This document shows, piece by piece, positions 26,145-47,440 of a stretch of DNA of 64,000 nucleotides. The notes beneath the pieces are model-generated. The model worked only from the letters and a program-made list of their open reading frames with translations, made no database searches and was not told the DNA's origin. Origin of the DNA: Panulirus ornatus (taxonomy: Eukaryota > Arthropoda > Malacostraca > Decapoda > Palinuridae); contig NC_092225.1 of the NCBI RefSeq assembly GCF_036320965.1, positions 3,384,459-3,448,458 of the forward strand. The letters run 5' to 3'. The position numbers and the translations under genes are program-made. Every line of letters starts with the position of its first letter. Within the stretch, counting starts at the first letter, position 1.

Positions 26145-27972
26145 GACTCATGGTGAGGTGCCTGAGGATCGGCGGAATACGTGCATAGTGCCATTGTACA
26201 AAGGGACAGGGGATAAGAGTGAGTGCTCAAATTACAGAGGTATAAGTTTGTTGAGTATTCCTGGTAAATTATATGGGAGGGTATTGATTGAGAGGGTGAA
26301 GGCATGTACAGAGCACCAGATTGGGGAAGAGCAGTGTGGTTTCAGAAGTGGTAGAGGATGTGTGGATCAGGTGTTTGCTTTGAAGAATGTATGTGAGAAA
26401 TACTTAGAAAAGCAAATGGATTTGTATGTAGCATCTATGGATCTGGAGAAGGCATATGATAGAGTTGATAGAGATGATCTGTGGGAGGTATTAAGAATAT
26501 ATGGTGTGGGAGGCAAGTTGTTAGAAGCAGTGAAAAGTTTTTATCGAGGATGTAAGGCATGTGTACGTGTAGGAAGAGAGGAAAGTGATTGGTTCTCAGT
26601 GAATGTAGGTTTGCGGCAGGGGTGTGCGATGTCTCCATGGTTGTATAATTTGTTTATGTATGGGGTTGTTAAGGTGGTGATTGCAAGAGTTTTGGACAGA
26701 GTTGCAAGTATGAAGTCTGTTGTGGATGAGAGAACTTGGGAAGTGAGTCAGTTGTTGTTCGCTGATGATACAGCGCTGGTGGCTGATTCATGTGAGAAAC
26801 TGCAGAAGCTGGTGACTGAGTTTGGTAAAGTGTGTGAAAGAAGAAAGTTAAGAGTAAATGTGAATAAGATCAAGGTTATTAGGGACAGTAGGGTTGAGGG
26901 TCAAGTCAATTGTGAGTTAAGTTTGAATGGAGAATAACTGGAGGAAGTAAAGTGTTTTAGATATTTGGGAGTGGATCTGGCAGCGGATGGAACCATGGAA
27001 GCGGAAGTGAATCATAGGGTGGGGGAGGGGGCGAAAATCCTGGGAGCCTTGAAGAATGTGTGTAAGTCGAGAACATTATCTCGGAAAGCAAAAATGGGTA
27101 TGTTTGAAGGAATAGTGGTTCCAACAATGTTGTATGGTTTCGAGGCGTGGGCTATGGATAGAATTGTGCGCAGGAGGGTGGATGTGCTGGAAATGAGATG
27201 TTTGAGGACAATATGTGGTGTGAGGTGGTTTGATCGAGTAAGTAATGTAAGGGTAAGAGAGATGTGTGGAAATAAAAAGAGCGTGGTTGAGAGAGCAGAA
27301 GAGGGTGTTTTGAAATGGTTTGGGCACATGGAGAGATTGAGTGAGGAAAGATTGACCAAGAGGATATATGTGTCGGAGATGGAGAGAACGAGGAGAAGTG
27401 TGAGACCATATTGGAGGTGGAAAATGGAGTGAAAAAGATTTTGAGTGATCGGTGCCTGAACATGCAGGAGGTTGAAAGGCGGGCAAGGAAGAGTGAATTG
27501 GATCGATGTGATATACCGGGGTTGACCTGCTGTCAGTGGATTGACTCAGAGCATGTGGTAAACCATGGAAAGTTCTGTGGGGCCTGGATGTGGAAAGGGA
27601 GCTGTGGTTTCGGGCATTGTTGCATGACAGCTAGAGACTGAGTTTGAACGAATGGGGCCGTTGTTGTCTTTTCCTAGAGCTACCTCGCACACATGAGGGG
27701 GAGGGGGATGGTATTCCATGTGTGGCGAATTGGCGATGGGAGTGAATAAAGGCAGACAGTGTGTATTGTGTGCATGGGTATATATGTATGTTTCTATGTG
27801 TGTATATATATGTATACATTGAGATGTATAGGTATGTATATTTGCGTGTGTGGACGTGTATGTATATAACATGTGTATGGGTGTGGGTTGGGACATTTCT
27901 TTCGTCTGTTTCCTTGCGCTACCTCGCAAGCGCGGGAGACAGCGACAAAGCAAAATAAATAAATATATAAAT
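26141..27972 (+). mobile_element. RTE-like LINE, 5' truncated, long 3' UTR
   Basis: Starts abruptly in RT at the MTHGEVPED position next to (TA)n and continues through RT, C-terminus, long 3' UTR and tail (GACAGCGACAAAGCAAAATAAATAAATA). 5' truncation adjacent to the microsatellite fits target-primed insertion. Confidence 0.9.
26142..27500 (+). pseudogene. LINE RT (from palm) and C-terminal domain, one nonsense and one frameshift
   Basis: In one frame from 26142: RT motifs [37 protein letters not shown] and LLFADDTAL (catalytic DD). TAA at 26935-26937 replaces a lysine codon, then the frame continues to 27432, where one base is missing (GGAAAATGG) and the last codons shift. Relatively young copy. 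Confidence 0.88.

Positions 27973-28028
<56 letters not shown>
27973..28028. repeat. (TA)n microsatellite
   Basis: About 55 bp of TA. Confidence 0.95.
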
Positions 28029-31098
<3,070 letters not shown>

Positions 31099-31344
31099 TT
31101 TTTTTTTATACTTTGTCGCTGTCTCCCGCGTTTGCGAGGTAGCGCAAGGAAACAGACGAAAGAAATGACCCAACCCCCCCCCATACACATGTATATACAT
31201 ACGTCCACCCACGCAAATATACATACCTACACAGCTTTCCATGGTTTACCCCAGACGCTTCACATGCCTTGATTCAATCCACTGACAGCACGTCAACCCC
31301 GGTATACCACATCGCTCCAATTCACTCTATTCCTTGGCCTCCTT
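31099..31344 (-). mobile_element. RTE-like LINE 3' end fragment, short UTR
   Basis: T-rich tail, terminal motif, short-form 3' UTR and the first bases of the C-terminal coding region, stopping at CCTTGGCCTCCTT, where another tail begins. Only ~240 bp long. Confidence 0.85.
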
Positions 31345-34756
<3,412 letters not shown>

Positions 34757-34829
34757 AGAACTGCTATTGACGTTTGTGTGAATAAATTATACATTTCCTT
34801 TTCCATAGCCAGAGGTTGAACCATTATGT

Positions 34830-34985
34830 GACATTCATTTTTTTCATTCTTTTCAAGCTAAAAGTTTGTTTTCTAAATTGTTTCTTACATTTTTCATATG
34901 TATATATATGTATGTGTGTGTGTGTGTGTGTATGTGCGTATGTGTGTGTATGTGTGTGTGTGTGTATATGTATATATATATGTAT
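34830..34985 (+). repeat. 5' flank shared by two full-length LINE copies (first copy)
   Basis: From TTTCATTCTTTTCAAGCTA to the (GT/TA)-rich stretch it matches 50285-50438 at over 85% by eye. It is absent before the heads of other copies and of the short elements. The further 80 bp at 34752-34830 are unique to this locus. Confidence 0.75.
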
Positions 34986-37900
34986 ATTATCCCTTGGGAT
35001 AGGGGTGAAAGAATACTTCCCACGTATTCCTCGCGTGTCGTAGAAAGCGACTAGAGGGGACGGGAGCGGGGGGCCGGAAATCCTCCCCTCCTTGTATTAA
35101 CTTTCTAAAATGGGAAACAGAAGAAGGAGTCACGCGGGGAGTGATCATCCTCCTCGAAGGCTCAGAGTGGGGTGCCTAAATGTGTGTGGATGTAACCAAG
35201 ATGTGAAAAAAGGAGAGATAGGTAGTATGTTTGAGGAAAGGAACCTGGATGTTTTGGCTCTGAGTGAAACGAAGCTCAAGGGTAAAGGGGAAGAGTGGTT
35301 TGGAAATGTCTGGGGAGTGAAGTCAGGGGTTAGTGAGAGGACAAGAGCAAGGGAAGGAGTAGCAATACTCCTGAAACAGGAGTTGTGGGAGTATGTGATA
35401 GAATGTAAGAAAGTAAATTCTCGATTAATATGGGTAAAATTGAAAGTTGATGGAGAGAGGTGGGTGATTATTGGTGCATATGCACCTGGGCATGAGAAGA
35501 AAGATCATGAGAGGCAAGTGTTTTGGGAGCAGCTGAATGAGTGTGTTAGCGGTTTTGATGCACGAGACCGGGTTATAGTGATGGGTGATTTGAATGCAAA
35601 GGTGAGTAATGTGGCAGTTGAGGGAATAATTGGTATGCATGGGGTGTTCAGTGTTGTAAATGGAAATGGTGAATAGCTTGTAGATTTATGTGCTGAAAAA
35701 GGACTGATGATTGGGAATACCTGGTTTAAAAAGCGATATATACATAAGTATACTTATGTAAGTAGGAGAGATGGCCAGAGAGCGTTATTGGATTACGTGT
35801 TAATTGACAGGCGTGCGAAAGAGAGACTTTTGGATGTTAATGTGCTGAGAGGTGCAACTGGAGGGATGTCTGATCATTATCTTGAGGAGGCTAAGGTGAA
35901 GATTAGTATGGGTTTTCAGAAAAGAGGAGTGAATGTTGGGGTGAAGAAGGTGGTGAGAGTAAGTGAGCTTGGGAAGGAGACCTGTGTGGGGAAGTACCAG
36001 GAGAGACTGTGTACAGAATGGAAAAAGGTGAGAACAATGGAAGTAAGGGGAGTGGGGGAGGAATGGGATGTATTTAGGGAATCAGTGATGGATTGCGCAA
36101 AAGATGCTTGTGGCATGAGAAGAGTGGGAGGTGGGCTGTTTAGAAAGGGTAGTGAGTGGTGGGATTAAGAAGTAAGAGTATTAGTGAAAGAGAAGAGAGA
36201 GGCATTTGGACGATTTTTGCAGGGAAAAAATGCAATTGAGTGGGAGAAGTATAAAAGAAAGAGACAGGAGGTCAAGAGAAAGGTGCAAGAGGTGAAAAAA
36301 AGGGCAAATGAGAGTTGGGGTGAGAGACTATCAGTAAATTTTAGGGAGAATAAAAAGATGTTCTGGAAGGAGGTAAATAGGGTGCGTAAGACAAGGGAGC
36401 AAATGGGAACTTCAGTGAAGGGCGTAAATGGGGAGGTGATAACAAGTAGCGGTGATGTGAGAAGGAGATGGAATGAGTATTTTGAAGGTTTGTTGAATGT
36501 GTCTGATGACAGAGTGGCAGATATAGGGTGTTTTGGTCGAGGTGGTGTGCAAAGTGAGAGGGTTAGGGAAAATGATTTGGTAAACAGAGAAGAGGTAGTA
36601 AAAGCTTTGCGGAAGATGAAAGCCGGCAAGGCAGCAGGTTTGGATGGTATTGCAGTGGAATTTATTAAAAAAGGGGGTGACTGTATTGTTGACTGGTTGG
36701 TAAGGTTGTTTAATGTATGTATGACTCATGGTGAGGTGCCTGAGGATTGGCGGAATGCGTGCATAGTCCCGTTGTACAAAGGCAAAGGGGATAAGAGTGA
36801 GTGCTCAAATTACAGAGGTATAAGTTTGTTGAGTATTCCTGGTAAATTATATGAGAGGGTATTGATTGAGAGGGTGAAGGCATGTACAGAGCATCAGATT
36901 GGGGAAGAGCAGTGCGGTTTCAGAAGTGGTAGAGGATGTGTGGATCAGGTGTTTGCTTTGAAGAATGTATGTGAGAAATACTTAGAAAAGCAAATGAATT
37001 TGTATGTATCATTTATGGATCTGGAGAAGGCATATGATAGAGTTGATAGAGATGCTCTGTGGAAGGTATTAAGAATATATGGTGTGGGAGGCAAGTTGTT
37101 AGAAGCAGTGAAAAGTTTTTATCGAGGATGTAAGGCATGTGTACGTGTAGGAAGAGAGGAAAGTGATTGGTTCTCAGAGAATGTAGGTTTGCGGCAGGGG
37201 TGTGTTATGTCTCCATGGTTGTTTAATTTGTTTATGGATGGGGTTGTTAGGGAGGTGAATGCAAGAGTCCTGGAAAGAGGGGCAAGTATGAAGTCTGTTG
37301 GGGATGAGAGAGCTTGGGAAGTGAGTCAGTTGTTGTTCGCTGATGATACAGCGCTGGTGGCTGATTCATGTGAGAAACTGCAGAAGCTGGTGACTGAGTT
37401 TGGTAAAGTGTGTGGAAGAAGAAAGTTAAGAATGAATGTGAATAAGAGCAAGGTTATTAGGTACAGTAGGGGTGAGGGTTAAGTCAATTGGGAGGTGAGT
37501 TTCAATGGAGAAAAACTGGAGGAAGTGAAGTGTTTTAGATATCTGGGAGTGGATCTGTCAGCGGATGGAACCATGGAAGCGGAAGTGGATCATAGGGTGG
37601 GGGAGGGGGCGAAAATTTTGGGAGCTTGAAAAATGTGTGGAAGTCGAGAACATTTTCTCGGAAAGCAAAAATGGGTATGTTTGAAGGAATAGTGGTTCCA
37701 ACAATGTTGTATGGTTGCGAGGCGTGGGCTATGGATAGAGATGTGCGCAGGAGGATGGATGTGCTGGAAATGAGATGTTTGAGGAAAATGTGTGGTGTGA
37801 GGTGGTTTGATCGAGTAAGTAACGTAAGGGTAAGAGAGATGTGTGGAAATAAAAAGAGCGTGGTTGAGAGAGCAGAAGAGGGTGTTTTGAAATGGTTTGG

Positions 37901-38319
37901 GCACATGGAGAGAATGAGTGAGGAAAGATTGACCAAGAGGATATATGTGTCGGAGGTGGAGGGAACGAGGAGAAGAGGGAGACCAAATTGGAGGTGGAAA
38001 GATGGAGTGAAAAGGATTTTGTGTGATCGGGGCCTGAACATGCAGGAGGGTGAAAGGAGGGCAAGGAATAGAGTGAATTGGAGCGATGTGGTATGCAGGG
38101 GTTGACGTGCTGTCAGTGGATTGAATCAAGGCATGTGAAGCGTCTGGGGTAAACCATGGAAAGCTGTGTAGGTATGTATATTTGCGTGTGTGGACGTGTG
38201 TATGTACATGTGTATGGGGGGGGGGGGGGGGTTGGGCCATTTCTTTCGTCTGTTTCCTTGCGTTACCTCGGAAACGCGGGAGACAGCGACAAAGTATACA
38301 GAAAAAAAAAAAAAAAAAA

Positions 38320-38322
<3 letters not shown>
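34986..38322 (+). mobile_element. RTE-like LINE, full length, short 3' UTR
   Basis: 5' head (CCCTTGGGATAGGGG...), 5' UTR of about 120 bp, ORF from ATG 35110, short 3' UTR from 38106, a G13 run, tail motif and A18. Closely related to the copy at 50439-53752: both have the same TAG codon in the endonuclease and the same upstream flank. Confidence 0.92.
35110..38105 (+). pseudogene. LINE ORF: AP-like endonuclease - RT - C-terminal domain, several lesions
   Basis: One long frame from ATG 35110 interrupted by TAG 35674-35676, TAA 36166-36168 and TAA 37480-37482, and shifted by one missing base near 37627. The endonuclease has the GCLNV, LSETKL, GAYAPG, VIVMGDLNA and SDH motifs of APE-type nucleases. 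RT has the [39 protein letters not shown] and LLFADDTAL motifs. The C-terminal domain (LKWFGHMERM..., RGRPNWRWKDGV) is typical of RTE-type LINEs. Confidence 0.9.

Positions 38323-38392
<70 letters not shown>
38323..38392. repeat. (TA)n microsatellite
   Basis: About 70 bp of TA between an A18 tail and a T14 run (the tail of the next, inverted fragment). Confidence 0.95.
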
Positions 38393-38401
<9 letters not shown>

Positions 38402-38655
38402 TTTTTGCTTTGTCGCTGTCTCCCGCGTTTGCGTGGTAGCGCAAGGAAACACGAAAGAAATGGCCCAACCCACCCCCGTACACATGTATATACATACGTC
38501 CACACACGCAAAATATACATACCTACACAGCTTTCCATAGTTTTCCCCAGACGCTTCACATGCCCCGATTCAATCCACTGACAGCACGTCAACCCCAGTA
38601 TACCACATCGCTCCAATTCACTCTATTCTTTGCCCTCCTTTCACCCTCCTGCATG
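38393..38655 (-). mobile_element. RTE-like LINE 3' end fragment, short UTR (left arm of inverted pair)
   Basis: T14, terminal motif, short 3' UTR and ~15 C-terminal codons to CCTCCTGCATG. It is directly joined to the same type of fragment in the opposite orientation. Confidence 0.88.

Positions 38656-39147
<492 letters not shown>

Positions 39148-39202
<55 letters not shown>
39148..39202. repeat. (TA)n microsatellite
   Basis: About 55 bp of TA. Confidence 0.95.
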
Positions 39203-39206
<4 letters not shown>

Positions 39207-39442
39207 CCCTGGGGATAGGGGCGAAAGAATACTTCCCACGTAATCCATGCGTGTCGTAGAAGGCGACTAAAAGGTAAGGGAGCGGGGTGCTGGACATCCT
39301 CCCGTCTCATTTTTTTTTAATTTTCCAAAAGAAGAAACAGAGAAGGGGGCCAGGTGAGGATATTCCCTCAAAGGCCCAGTCCTTTGTTCTTAACGCTACC
39401 TCGCTAATGCGGGAAATGGCGAATAGTGTGAAAGAAAAAGAA

Positions 39443-39445
<3 letters not shown>
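39203..39445 (+). mobile_element. short non-autonomous element sharing LINE head and tail, copy 4
   Basis: Complete: head TTATCCCTGGGGATAGGGGC, AATTTTCCAAAAG, hairpin body, tail GGGAAATGGCGAATAGTGTG, then AAAGAAAAAGAAAG and (TA)n. Confidence 0.82.
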
Positions 39446-39504
<59 letters not shown>

Positions 39505-39507
39505 GTA

Positions 39508-39538
<31 letters not shown>

Positions 39539-39548
39539 ATATATATAT
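39446..39548. repeat. (TA)n microsatellite
   Basis: TA with several GTA units, about 100 bp. Confidence 0.95.
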
Positions 39549-42577
<3,029 letters not shown>

Positions 42578-42604
42578 AGTATATGTGTGTGTGTGTGTAT
42601 CTAT

Positions 42605-42728
42605 ATATGAGTAAAGTGAATATAAACGCTCACCTCCATAAAACACACAAACCTGCAACTGCCAGGATCGAACCCGGGACTCCTTTTCCCGAGGCAGGAA
42701 TGCTAACTGCTAGGCTATGGGCCCACAG
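42605..42728 (-). mobile_element. tRNA-derived SINE
   Basis: Read on the minus strand: GGGCCCATAGCCTAGCAGTT (A-box region), TAGCATTCCTGCCTCGGG, then GGGTTCGATCC (B box), and a body ending in TTTACTCATATATA. The tRNA-like head with internal promoter boxes is typical of RNA polymerase III SINEs. The same family is at 46452-46567, 46560-46646 and 25903-25937. Confidence 0.75.
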
Positions 42729-43174
42729 GGTGGGGGAGAGCGCTAAAGTTCTAGAATCGCTGAAAATGTGTAGAAGGCGAGAGTATTATCCTGGAAAGCT
42801 AAATTGGGTATGTTTCAAGGAATTGTGGTTCCAACAATGTTATATGGTTGCGAGGAGTGGGTTATAGATAGAGTATTGTGGAGAAGGGTGGTTGTGTTGG
42901 AAATGATATCTTTGAGGACAATATGTGCTGTGAGGTGGTTTGATCTAGAAAGTAATGAAAGGGTAAGAGAGATATGCAGTTATATAAAGAGTGCGGTTGA
43001 AAGAGCAGATGAGGGTGTTTTGAAATGGTTTGGTCACATGGAGAGAATGAATGTGGAAAGATTTACAAAGTGGATAAATGTGTCAGAGGTGGAGGGAAGG
43101 AGGAGAAGCGGGAGACTAAATTGGAGGTAGAAAGATGGAGTTAAAAAAAATTTTGACCGATCGGCGCCTGAACA
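42728..43174 (+). mobile_element. diverged RTE-like LINE C-terminal fragment
   Basis: Encodes the region from HRVGESAKVLESLK to about LNWR, clearly more diverged than its neighbours (YGCEEWVIDRVLWRR, MERMNVERFTKWINV). It stops at CTGAACATG, where a minus-strand 3' UTR is joined tail-in. Confidence 0.82.
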
Positions 43175-46100
43175 TGAAATAATGCACCGAAACCACAGCT
43201 CCCTTTCCATATCCAGGCCCCACGGAACTTTCCATGGTTTACCCAGACGCTTCACACGCCCTGGTTCAATCCATTGACAGCACGTCGACACCGGTATACC
43301 ACATCGTTCCAATTCTCTCTATTCCTTGCACGCCTTTCACCCTCCTGCATGTTCAGGCCCCGATTACTCAAAATCTTTTCCCTCCATTTTTCCATCTCCA
43401 GTTAGGTCTCCCACTTCTCCTCGTTCCCTCCACCTTTGACACATATATCCTCTTGGTCAATCTTTCCTCATTCATTCTCTCCATGTGACCAAAACATTTC
43501 AAAACACGCTTTTCTGATCTCTCAACCACACTCTTTTTATTACCACACATCTCTCTTACCCTATTATTACTTAGTCGATCAACAAACCACATCACACCAC
43601 ACGCTGTCTTCAAACATCTCATTTCCAGCACATCCACCCTCCTGCGTCAACTCTATCCATAGCCCACGCCTCGCAACCATACAACATTCTTGGAAGTACT
43701 ATTCCCTCAAACATACCCATTTTTGCTTTTCGAGGTAATGTTCTCGACTTCCACACGTTCTTCAAATATGCCAGAGTTTTCGCCGCCTCCCCATCCTTAT
43801 GATTCACTTCCGCTTCCATGGTTCCATCCGCTGCCAAATCCACTTCCAGATATCTAGAACACTTCACTTCCTCCAGTTTTTCTCCATTCAATCTTACCTC
43901 CCAATTGACTTGACCCTCAACCCTGCTGTACCTAATAACCTTGCTCTTATTCACATTTACTCCCAACTTTCTTCTTTCACACACTTTACCAAACTCAGTC
44001 ACCAGTTTCTGCAGTTTCTTACATGAATCAGCCACCAGCGCTGTATCATCAGCGAACAACAATTGACTCACTTCCCAAGCTCTCTCATCCACAACAGACT
44101 GCATACTTGTCCCTCTTTCCAAAACTCTTGCATTCACCTCCCTAACAACCCCATCCATAAACAAATTAAACATACATGGAGACATTATACACCCCTACCG
44201 CAAACATACATTCACTTAGAACCAATCACTTACCTCTCTTCCTACACGTACACATGCCTTACATCCTCGATAAAAACTTTTCACTGCTTCTAACAACTTG
44301 CCTCCCACACCATATATTCTTAATACTTTCCACAGAGCATCTCTATCAACTTTATATGCCTTTTCCAAATCCCTAAATGCTACATACAAATTCATTTGCT
44401 TTTCTAAGTATTTCTCATATACATTATTTAAAGCAAACACCTGATCCACACATCCTCTACCACTTCTGAAACCACACTGCACTTCCTCAATCTGATGCTC
44501 TCTACGTGCCTTCAACCTCTCAATCAATACCCTCCCATATAATTTCCCAGGAATACTCAACAAACCTATACCTCTGTAATTTCAGATCTCACTATTATTT
44601 CCTTTGCCTTTGTACAGTGGCACTATGCAAGCATTCCATCAATCCTCAGGCACCCCACCTTGAATCATACATACATTAAATAACCTTACCAACCAGTCAA
44701 CAATACAGTCACCCTTTTTTTTAATATATTACACTGCAATACTATCCAAACCCGCAGCCTTGCCGGCTTTCGTCTTCCGCAAAGCTTTTACTACCTCTTT
44801 TCTTTTTACCAAATCATTTTCCCTAAACCTTCCACTTTGCACACCACCTCGACGAAAACACCCTATATCTGTCACTCTATCATTAAACACATTCAACAAA
44901 CCTTCAAAATACTCACTCCATCTCCTTCTTACATCACCACTACTTGTTATCACCTCCCCATTACCCCCCTTCACTGAGGTTCCCCTTTGTTTCCTCGTCT
45001 TAGCGTACTTTATTTACCTCCTTCCAAGATATCTTTTTATTCCCCCTAAAATTTAGTGATACTGTCTCATCTCAACTCTCATTTGCCCTCTTTTTCACCT
45101 CTCGCATCTTTCTGTTGACCTCCTGACTCCTTCTTTTATACATCTCCGACTCATTTGCATTATTTCCGTGTAAAAATCGTCCGAATGCCTCTCTCTTCTC
45201 TTTCACTAATAATCTTACTTCTTCATCCCACTACTAACTACCCTTTCCAATCTGCCCACGTCCCCCGCTTTTCATGCCACAAGCATCTTTTGCGCAAGCA
45301 ATCACTGGTTCCCTAAATACATCCCATTCCCTCCCCACTCCCATTACGTCCTTTGTACTCACCCTTTTTCTCTTCGGTACTCGGTCTCTCCTGGTACTTC
45401 CTCACACAAGTCTCCTTCCCAAGTTCACTTATTCTCACCACCCTTTTCACCCCAACATTCTCTCTTCTTTTCTGAAAACCTCTACAAATCTTCATCTTCC
45501 CCTCCAGAAGATAATGGTCAGACATCCCTCCAGTTGCACCTTTTATCATATTTACATCCAAAAGTCTCTCTTTCGCGCGCACATCAATTAACACGTAATC
45601 CAATAACGCTCTCTGGCCATCTCTCCTACTTACATAAGGGTACTTATGTATATCTCTTTTTAAACCAGGTATTCCCAATCACCAGTCCTTTTTTAGCACA
45701 TTAATCCACAAGCTCTTCACCATTTCCATTTACAACATTGAACACCCCATGTACACCAATTATTCCCTCAACTGCGACATTACTCACCTTTGCATTCAAA
45801 TCACCCATCACTATAACCCGGTCTCGTGCATCAAAACTACTAACACACTTACTCAGCTGCTCCCAAAACACTTGCCTCGCATGATCTTTCTTCTCATTCC
45901 CAGGTGTATATGCACCAATAGTCAACGATCTCTCTCCATCCACTTTCAGTTTTACCCATATCAATCTAGAGTTTACTTTCTTACAGTCTATCACATACTC
46001 CCACCACTCCTGTTTCAGAAGTAGTGCTCCTCCTTCCCTTGCCCTTGTCCTCTCACTAACCCCTGATTTTACTCCCAAGACATTCCTAAACCACTCTTCC

Positions 46101-46395
46101 CCTTTACCCTTGAGCTTCGTTTCGCTCAGAACTAAAGCATGCAGGTTTCCTTCCTCAAACATACTACCTATATATCCTTTTTTTTCATCTTGGTTATATC
46201 CACACACATTTAGACACCCCAATCTGAGCCTTCGAGGAGGATGAGCACTCCCGCGTCACTCCTTCTTCTGTTTCCCCTTTTAGAAAGTTAAAATATAAGG
46301 AGGGCAGGGTTTCCAGCTCCCTGCTCCCGTCTCCTTTAGTCTCCGTCTACGATATGTAAGGAATGCGTGGGAAGAGTTCCTTCTCCCTTATCCCC
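43175..46395 (-). mobile_element. RTE-like LINE with 5' head, 3' tail missing
   Basis: From inside the long 3' UTR (ATAATGCACCGAAACC) through C-terminus 43368-43637, RT 43619-44563, linker 44729-45056, endonuclease 45313-46222, and head to GGGATAAGGGAGAAGG near 46390. The terminal tail (~230 bp) is absent. Several frameshifts and stops. Confidence 0.88.
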
Positions 46396-46408
46396 AATAC
46401 CTTATATA

Positions 46409-46451
<43 letters not shown>
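46396..46451. repeat. (TA)n microsatellite
   Basis: Short TA tract between a LINE head and a SINE tail. Confidence 0.95.
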
Positions 46452-46454
<3 letters not shown>

Positions 46455-46563
46455 TAAAGTGCATAGAAATGCGCACCTCCATAGAACACAAAAACCTCCC
46501 ACTGCTAGGACCGAACCCGGGACTCCTGTTCGCGAGGCAGGAATTCTAAATGCTAGGCTATGG
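46452..46563 (-). mobile_element. tRNA-derived SINE (left of head-to-head pair)
   Basis: On the minus strand: CCCATAGCCTAGCATTTAG, CAGGAGTCCCGGGTTCGGTC (B box), body ending TTTATTCATATATA. Confidence 0.75.
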
Positions 46564-46645
46564 GACAATAGCCTAGCGGTTAGCTTTCCTGCCTCGCGCA
46601 TAGGGGCCCCGGGCTCGATCCTGGCTGTTGAAGGTTTGTATGTTA

Positions 46646-46646
<1 letters not shown>
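46564..46646 (+). mobile_element. tRNA-derived SINE head (right of head-to-head pair)
   Basis: GGGACAATAGCCTAGCGGTTAG, then GGGCTCGATCC (B box) and TTGAAGGTTTGTATGTT. It is followed directly by (TCTA)n rather than the normal body. Confidence 0.7.

Positions 46647-46710
<64 letters not shown>
46647..46710. repeat. (TCTA)n then (TA)n microsatellite
   Basis: About nine TCTA units passing into TA. Confidence 0.95.
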
Positions 46711-46712
<2 letters not shown>

Positions 46713-46956
46713 TTTCTTTCTTTCAAACTATTTGCCATTTCCCGCGTTAGCGAGGTAGCATTAAGAACAGAGGACTGGGCCTTTGAGGGAATATCCTCAC
46801 CTGGCCCCCTTCTCTGTTCTTTCTTTTGGAAAATCAAAAAAAAGAAAAGAGAGGGGAGGATTTCTAGCCCCACGCTTCCTCCCCTTTTAGTCGCCTTCTA
46901 CGACACGCAGGGAATACGTGGGAAGTATTCTTTCTCCCCTATCCCAGGGATAGGGG
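46711..46956 (-). mobile_element. short non-autonomous element sharing LINE head and tail, copy 5
   Basis: Complete minus-strand copy; its outer head end forms a 10-bp palindrome CCCCTATCCC-A-GGGATAGGGG at 46936-46956. Confidence 0.82.
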
Positions 46957-46963
46957 AAAAATA

Positions 46964-46972
46964 TATATATAT

Positions 46973-47071
<99 letters not shown>

Positions 47072-47072
47072 T
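46964..47072. repeat. (TA)n microsatellite
   Basis: TA with AATA and GTATAA interruptions, about 105 bp. Confidence 0.95.
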
Positions 47073-47440
47073 ATGGTATTGGATGGTATTGCAGTGGAAT
47101 TTATTAAAAAAGGGGGTGACTGTATTGTTGACTGGTTGGTAAGGTTATTTAATGTATGTATGACTCATGGCGAGGTGCCTGAGGATTGGCGGAATGCGTG
47201 CATAGTGCCATTGTACAAAGGCAAAGGGGATAAGAGTGAGTGCTCAAATTACAGAGGTATAAGTTTGTTGAGTATTCCTGGTAAATCATATGGGAGGGTA
47301 TTGATTGAGAGGGTGAAGGCATGTACAGAGCATCAGATTGGGGAAGAGAAGTGTGGTTTCAGAAGTGGTGGAGGATGTGTGGATCAGGTGTTTGCTTTGA
47401 AGAATGTATGTGAGAAATACTTAGAAAAGCAAATGGATTT

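Noticed and set aside
39400..39445. Similarity of GGGAAATGGCGAATAG in the short element's tail to the J4/2 strand of HDV-type ribozymes
   Set aside because: I could not find matching P1 and P2 strands around it; a ten-base resemblance is not enough.
42605..42728. Functional tRNA gene
   Set aside because: A- and B-box regions are present but the cloverleaf is not complete, and the same sequence with the same 3' body recurs at 46452, so it is a SINE.
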